In this document: in pieces, positions 12,843-13,472 of the stretch
Numbering within the stretch: the first letter of the stretch is position 1
Layout: each line of letters starts with the position of its first letter
The notes under the pieces: model-generated
What the model saw: only the letters and a program-made list of their open reading frames with translations
What the model was told of the DNA's origin: nothing
The model's database searches: none
DNA from: an uncultured Eubacteriales bacterium
GTDB lineage: Bacteria; Bacillota; Clostridia; Christensenellales; CAG-138
DNA length: 13,472 bases
Assembly: GCA_900547135.1 (NCBI GenBank)
Contig: URFJ01000043.1
Span: forward strand, 1-13,472
Reading direction: 5' to 3'
Position numbers and translations under genes: made by a program

Positions 12843-13472
12843 ATGCGTCAAGAGCATACATCCGGCTCCGCGCCCGCCTCTGCCTCACGGCATAACAGGA
12901 GGATCGTGATTACAGGGGCCAACGTATTTAAAAACGGCGCATTCAGCCGGATGGACGTTTCCATACAAGGGAAATCCATTGCCGGCGCCGGCCGTGATCT
13001 TCCCCGTTATGACAACGATATTATTATTAAAAGCGATGGTTTATTTCTAGTTCCGGGCTTCGCAGATGTACATGTACACCTGCGGGAGCCCGGTTTTAGT
13101 TATAAGGAAACCATTGCCACTGGCTCCAGGGCAGCGGCCCGCGGTGGATATACGCTGATATGCGCCATGCCAAACCTCAACCCGCCCCCCGACAGCGTGG
13201 AAAACCTGGAGGTGCAGCTGCGGCTGATTGAAAAAAACGCTGCTGTGCGGGTGATTCCCTACGGGTGCATTACGCTTGGCCGGGAAGGCCGCGAGATTAC
13301 CGACATGCGCGCCATGGCAAAGTATGTCGTGGGTTTTTCCGACGACGGCTCGGGCGTGCAGGATCCTTTAGTGATGAAAAGGGCCATGATAGAGGCAAAG
13401 GCGGCGGGCGTGACGGCGTTCTGCTCCAAGCCCATGTTCATGTCCGACCTGCGGGAGACCCTTCTGGTGGCT
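12843..13472 (+). CDS. pyrC: Dihydroorotase-like amidohydrolase (partial, 3' end cut)
   Basis: 210 codons from ATG 12843 to the window edge; AGGAGG at 12827-12832 lies 10 bases upstream. Dihydroorotase closes carbamoyl-aspartate to dihydroorotate in pyrimidine synthesis, using one or two zinc ions. Seen: VPGFADVHVHLREPGFSYKE with the metal pair H77/H79 and the substrate Arg of LREPG, then AMPNLNPP, and GFSDDGSGVQ (164-173). The first 20 residues (Ser/Ala-rich) are an unusual N-terminal extension; an internal AGGAGG-ATCGTG at 12897-12908 might mark a shorter product. At the place where the family has AHCED, a metal-binding histidine, this protein reads TAFCSKP (residues 191-197). The histidine is thus missing, and the protein may be an inactive or diverged dihydroorotase. 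The remaining metal ligands lie beyond the window. Confidence 0.8.
   Translation, partial: MRQEHTSGSAPASASRHNRRIVITGANVFKNGAFSRMDVSIQGKSIAGAGRDLPRYDNDIIIKSDGLFLVPGFADVHVHLREPGFSYKETIATGSRAAARGGYTLICAMPNLNPPPDSVENLEVQLRLIEKNAAVRVIPYGCITLGREGREITDMRAMAKYVVGFSDDGSGVQDPLVMKRAMIEAKAAGVTAFCSKPMFMSDLRETLLVA

Noticed and set aside
1..13472. CRISPR array or long tandem repeats
   Set aside because: No regularly spaced direct repeats were seen anywhere in the window; only short inverted repeats and one 9-base direct pair.

Overview
The window looks like chromosomal DNA from a Gram-positive Clostridia-type bacterium (Firmicutes). The grounds are strong AGGAGG ribosome-binding sites, consensus sigma-A promoters, a Gram-positive-type LexA box, a DUF421/DUF4363 gene pair, a Lit-type (DUF1461) membrane protein and several secreted or lipoprotein genes. 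Genus cannot be decided from the sequence. TAG ends at least four intact genes here, so the ordinary bacterial code applies.

Left part (1-5250), mostly minus strand. The N-terminus of a secreted protein runs off the left edge. A small gene remnant with a terminator follows. On the plus strand, a phage-type sigma-like regulator has an excellent promoter, an SOS-like operator and an in-frame amber codon. Then come, on the minus strand, a surface protein with Ig-like repeats and a C-terminal membrane anchor, a nucleotidyltransferase with a probable HEPN-like C-terminal half, and the DUF421-DUF4363 pair with a 17-base overlap.

Middle (5250-7640), degraded and accessory. A second, unrelated nucleotidyltransferase gene is broken by at least four frameshifts and an internal stop. 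Next are two small tandem Xre-type repressors on the minus strand, with a palindromic operator candidate upstream. About 840 bases without a convincing gene follow; they hold a GC-rich block with a long nested inverted repeat.

Right part (7638-13472), plus strand. A Lit-like membrane protein overlaps tsaD by ATGA. An AT-richer insert-like section (about 9490-12352) then carries a tiny hydrophobic reading frame interrupted by TGA, a secreted DNRLRE protein ending in a metzincin-like zinc-protease domain, and a lipoprotein. The window closes with a perfect consensus promoter driving a dihydroorotase-like amidohydrolase, cut by the window edge, which lacks one expected metal-binding histidine.

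The genes do not form one pathway. The most unusual unit is the DNRLRE-metalloprotease plus lipoprotein pair, which looks like a secreted effector with a membrane-tethered partner. Its N-terminal module is shared with the truncated gene at the left edge.
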